From Eubacterium sp. MSJ-33 (GTDB taxonomy: Bacteria > Bacillota > Clostridia > Lachnospirales > Lachnospiraceae), in contig NZ_CP076562.1 of the NCBI RefSeq assembly GCF_022174665.1, forward strand, positions 560,001-624,000: a DNA stretch of 64,000 nucleotides. The letters run 5' to 3'. Of this stretch, positions 62,169 through 64,000 are shown piece after piece. Each line of letters opens with the position of its first letter. The stretch's first letter is position 1. Below the pieces are notes generated by a model that saw nothing but the letters and a program-made list of their open reading frames with translations, made no database searches and was not told the DNA's origin. Position numbers and translations under genes: made by a program.

Positions 62169-63045
62169 ATATAGGCTTTACCCATATCCTGTATTGGCAG
62201 AATTTAATGACAGTTATTTAAATGCAGAATTTAAAGTAAAGGCGGAGATACTCCGTGACGGTTTTGATTTATTAATAAACGTAAATGCGTTACTTACAGA
62301 TTCCAAGTTACAAGAATTAATATCATGTGGAAAGGCAACATTTCTTTATCATGTTGAATGTTCTAGAACTGGGTATCGAGAAATATTTGAAACAGATTGC
62401 AACGAATATAAAATAATTACAAAAGGCACAAAGATATCTGGAGAATTACATTTTTGTCCATTTATCGTTGCAAAGGAAACTCTCACAAATTATCAAAGCA
62501 TAAACTTTAATCCATATTATTCAAGTCCAATTCCCAAAATAGAGAAAGGCGGTTTATTAGCAATAGGGAAGCAGCATAATTGGCAGATTGAAAAAAGCGT
62601 ACATGATCTCTTGAATAGTTCATCACCATTCAGAATTTTGAAAAATATGGATGGTAGTCAATATCATATGGTAATCGAATATGCAAGCGAAGAAAGAATA
62701 AAAATTAAATTAAATGAAAAAGATTTTGCCCTATTCCGTTCAATGTCCAATGATTCAAAATTGCATGATATTTTAAATTCAGCAATTGTTTTTCCTGCTT
62801 TGCTTTATGTTTTAAGTGAATTACAAAAAATGGATCATGAAAGCATTGAATCAAATTTTGGAAATCTATCATGGTTTAAATCAATTCAAGAAGCTCTTAA
62901 TAAAAATTTTAATAAAAATATATTCATGATAGATAACGAAGATATTTATGAATTGGCACAAAAAATGCTAAAAACACCAATAAATAATGCACTAGAAAAC
63001 CTTGCCAACCTAGGTTGCAATAACAATGAAGAGGAGGACAAATGA
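62158..63045 (+). CDS. Unknown protein of the island operon
   Basis: A 295-aa protein, not recognised. The N-terminal 120 residues look beta-rich (YRLYPYPVLAEFND, FLYHVECSRTGYREIFETDC), resembling an adaptor or capsid-like beta sandwich; the C-terminal half is helical with FPALLYVLSELQKM. No catalytic motif is evident. GGAGGTGAG precedes the ATG inside the ATPase gene, and its own 3' end overlaps the next gene by 4 nt, so ATPase and this protein are probably made together and may form a complex. Confidence 0.65.
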   Translation: MDIKYRLYPYPVLAEFNDSYLNAEFKVKAEILRDGFDLLINVNALLTDSKLQELISCGKATFLYHVECSRTGYREIFETDCNEYKIITKGTKISGELHFCPFIVAKETLTNYQSINFNPYYSSPIPKIEKGGLLAIGKQHNWQIEKSVHDLLNSSSPFRILKNMDGSQYHMVIEYASEERIKIKLNEKDFALFRSMSNDSKLHDILNSAIVFPALLYVLSELQKMDHESIESNFGNLSWFKSIQEALNKNFNKNIFMIDNEDIYELAQKMLKTPINNALENLANLGCNNNEEEDK

Positions 63046-63788
63046 TACTTCAGATTTTAGATATTGATAGTTTGAATCTACTTAAAGATAAAGCGTGTAT
63101 AACATTGTGCTTAAATAAATACAAAAATTACAATAACAATAGTTGGATTCAAGATGTTTGTGGAAAAAATCCATTTATTAATACTAAATATACAGATTTA
63201 CCAGAAATAATCTTTGACATGTCAAAAGACAAACCAATTGATACAGACTTTGAAAATGTTAAAAGAGTTTATGATACATTAAACTTTTTATCTGATTCTA
63301 ATGCATCCGAAGAAAGATTATGGGCAGCATTATGTTTAGGATCTGGATATAATTATGTGCAATATAGATGGCCCACACAAACTGTTGAAAATGTATTACA
63401 ACACTATTTCTTCGGATTCGGAGGCAGAAGATCCTTAAACCGTAATGCAATTGCAAGACTTTGGTGGATAGGTAGACTAACTTATGATAAAGAGCGCAAA
63501 GACCATTACGAATTAACAAAATTTGTATGCAATCATTCTGATTACATAATGCATTTCATGGAAAGAAATACATCCAATAATATCCACATCTTAAGACCTT
63601 TTATTGAGGCGATAATGGATGCTCACACTAAAGGATATAATATAAATACCGATGATGTAGGTTTTTTATCAAAGTATCTTAATCAGCTTGGTGGAATGTA
63701 TATCCTCGATTTCGTATCAGAGGATTGGATAAAAAATAAAATTTCAAAGAAAATAGAATCATTAAAAAATATTAATACAATTATATAA
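63042..63788 (+). CDS. Unknown protein, possibly DUF6339-like
   Basis: A 248-aa mainly helical protein. The segment VYDTLNFLSDSNASEERLWA and YNYVQYRWP recall a family I remember as DUF6339, found in restriction-like gene clusters; this needs a profile search. A basic stretch GFGGRRSLNRNAIARLWW could contact nucleic acid. I see no PD-(D/E)XK, HNH, GIY-YIG or PLD nuclease motif. It starts in an ATGA overlap with the preceding gene and ends the operon; no terminator hairpin is obvious after it. Confidence 0.62.
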   Translation: MILQILDIDSLNLLKDKACITLCLNKYKNYNNNSWIQDVCGKNPFINTKYTDLPEIIFDMSKDKPIDTDFENVKRVYDTLNFLSDSNASEERLWAALCLGSGYNYVQYRWPTQTVENVLQHYFFGFGGRRSLNRNAIARLWWIGRLTYDKERKDHYELTKFVCNHSDYIMHFMERNTSNNIHILRPFIEAIMDAHTKGYNINTDDVGFLSKYLNQLGGMYILDFVSEDWIKNKISKKIESLKNINTII

Positions 63789-63901
63789 TAAATTGGAAAT
63801 TAATATTAATAATGAATAAAAAGTTGATTGTAAAAGTAAGCTTGTTATTCAAAATATTAATAGTTGAAAAATTATTTTGTATGTGGAAAGGATGTTAATT
63901 T

Positions 63902-64000
63902 ATGCATAATTTTACCATCGGTGCCATCGTGCGCCATTTCAAAAGAGAATATATTACCGATCCGCACTCAGCCGAATATCTCTACAAGATATTAGCATTT
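63902..64000 (+). CDS. DUF1653-like protein (5' part, runs off window)
   Basis: The ATG at 63902 follows AAAGGATG and opens a frame to the window end. The 33 visible residues (FTIGAIVRHFKREY ... YLYKILAF) match the start of DUF1653 proteins, small domains that often carry the pattern G-x-Y-RHFKG. Composition returns to that of the chromosome here, marking the right edge of the island. Confidence 0.65.
   Translation, partial: MHNFTIGAIVRHFKREYITDPHSAEYLYKILAF

Larger units (their letters stand above)
57900..63895. other. AT-rich genomic island, defence-like
   Basis: From about 57900 to 63895 the DNA is much richer in A and T than its flanks: two lines counted by hand gave 15 and 17 G+C per 60 bases, against 27 in a nadE line. 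It lies between acyP and a DUF1653-like gene and holds two units: a 61-aa ORF plus C5 methyltransferase, then four genes led by a 76-aa protein and a GHKL ATPase. No integrase, transposase or tRNA border is seen. A 10-bp direct repeat ATGTTAATTT occurs at both edges (57916-57925 and 63892-63901). A restriction-like anti-phage role is inferred. Confidence 0.7.

Noticed and set aside
57900..63895. Prophage or integrative element
   Set aside because: There are no integrase, transposase, conjugation or phage structural genes in the segment.
63789..63901. Additional small gene at the end of the island
   Set aside because: Only AT-rich non-coding sequence is visible, with no ORF having a ribosome-binding site before the DUF1653-like gene.

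Overview
The window looks like a chromosomal segment of a low-GC, Gram-positive, spore-forming Clostridia bacterium, most probably of the Lachnospiraceae type (inferred from gene content and order, not from a search). The main evidence is a spoIIGA-sigE sporulation pair, a Csp-like subtilisin, DivIVA/SepF division genes, RecU, a class B sortase, a TTG start codon behind a strong Shine-Dalgarno sequence, and gene orders typical of Firmicutes (miaB-mutS-mutL-miaA-YnbB-like, mreC-mreD-mrdA-minC-minD-rodA, ylmE-sepF-divIVA-lspA-rluD).

Layout. 1-13 kb: end of an HscC-like Hsp70, a convergent YprB-like exonuclease-domain protein, a DivIVA protein, ruvA-ruvB-zapA-U32 hydroxylation enzyme-SEDS glycosyltransferase-class B PBP, then Nudix, sortase B, tRNA-Leu(CAA) and, on the minus strand, sigE and spoIIGA behind a Spo0A-like promoter. 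13-30 kb: Csp-like protease, a TetM-like GTPase fused to a YacP/Rae1-like nuclease domain, thiC, a degenerate VanY-like protein, a TPR protein, hflX, an RsmF-like methyltransferase, an SDR, a RluA-type synthase, recU, nadE, and two small envelope proteins. 30-46 kb: a LexA-controlled YneA-like LysM protein, miaB-mutS-mutL-miaA, a PLP enzyme, radC, and the elongation/Min cluster. 46-57 kb: mgsA, a DD-carboxypeptidase, two unknown genes, ylmE, sepF, a second DivIVA, aroB, lspA, rluD, and a DXS-like transketolase behind a MerR-type promoter. 57.1-57.8 kb: three 112-113 bp tandem repeats sit in the inferred leader of an acylphosphatase gene.

57.9-63.9 kb is a compact, strikingly AT-rich insert between the acylphosphatase gene and a DUF1653-like gene. 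It has two transcription units: a 61-aa ORF translationally abutting a C5 DNA methyltransferase with a large insertion, then a 76-aa helical protein, a GHKL (MutL/MORC/Hsp90-type) ATPase and two proteins of unknown function. I see no classical restriction nuclease or helicase. This is the best candidate for an undescribed, probably anti-phage, system in the window.

Most of the remaining genes serve cell-wall growth and division (two SEDS/PBP pairs, two DivIVAs, SepF, ZapA, MinCD without MinE), DNA repair (RuvAB, RecU, MutSL, RadC, an SOS division inhibitor) and RNA modification (MiaA, MiaB, two pseudouridine synthases, RsmF-like, U32).
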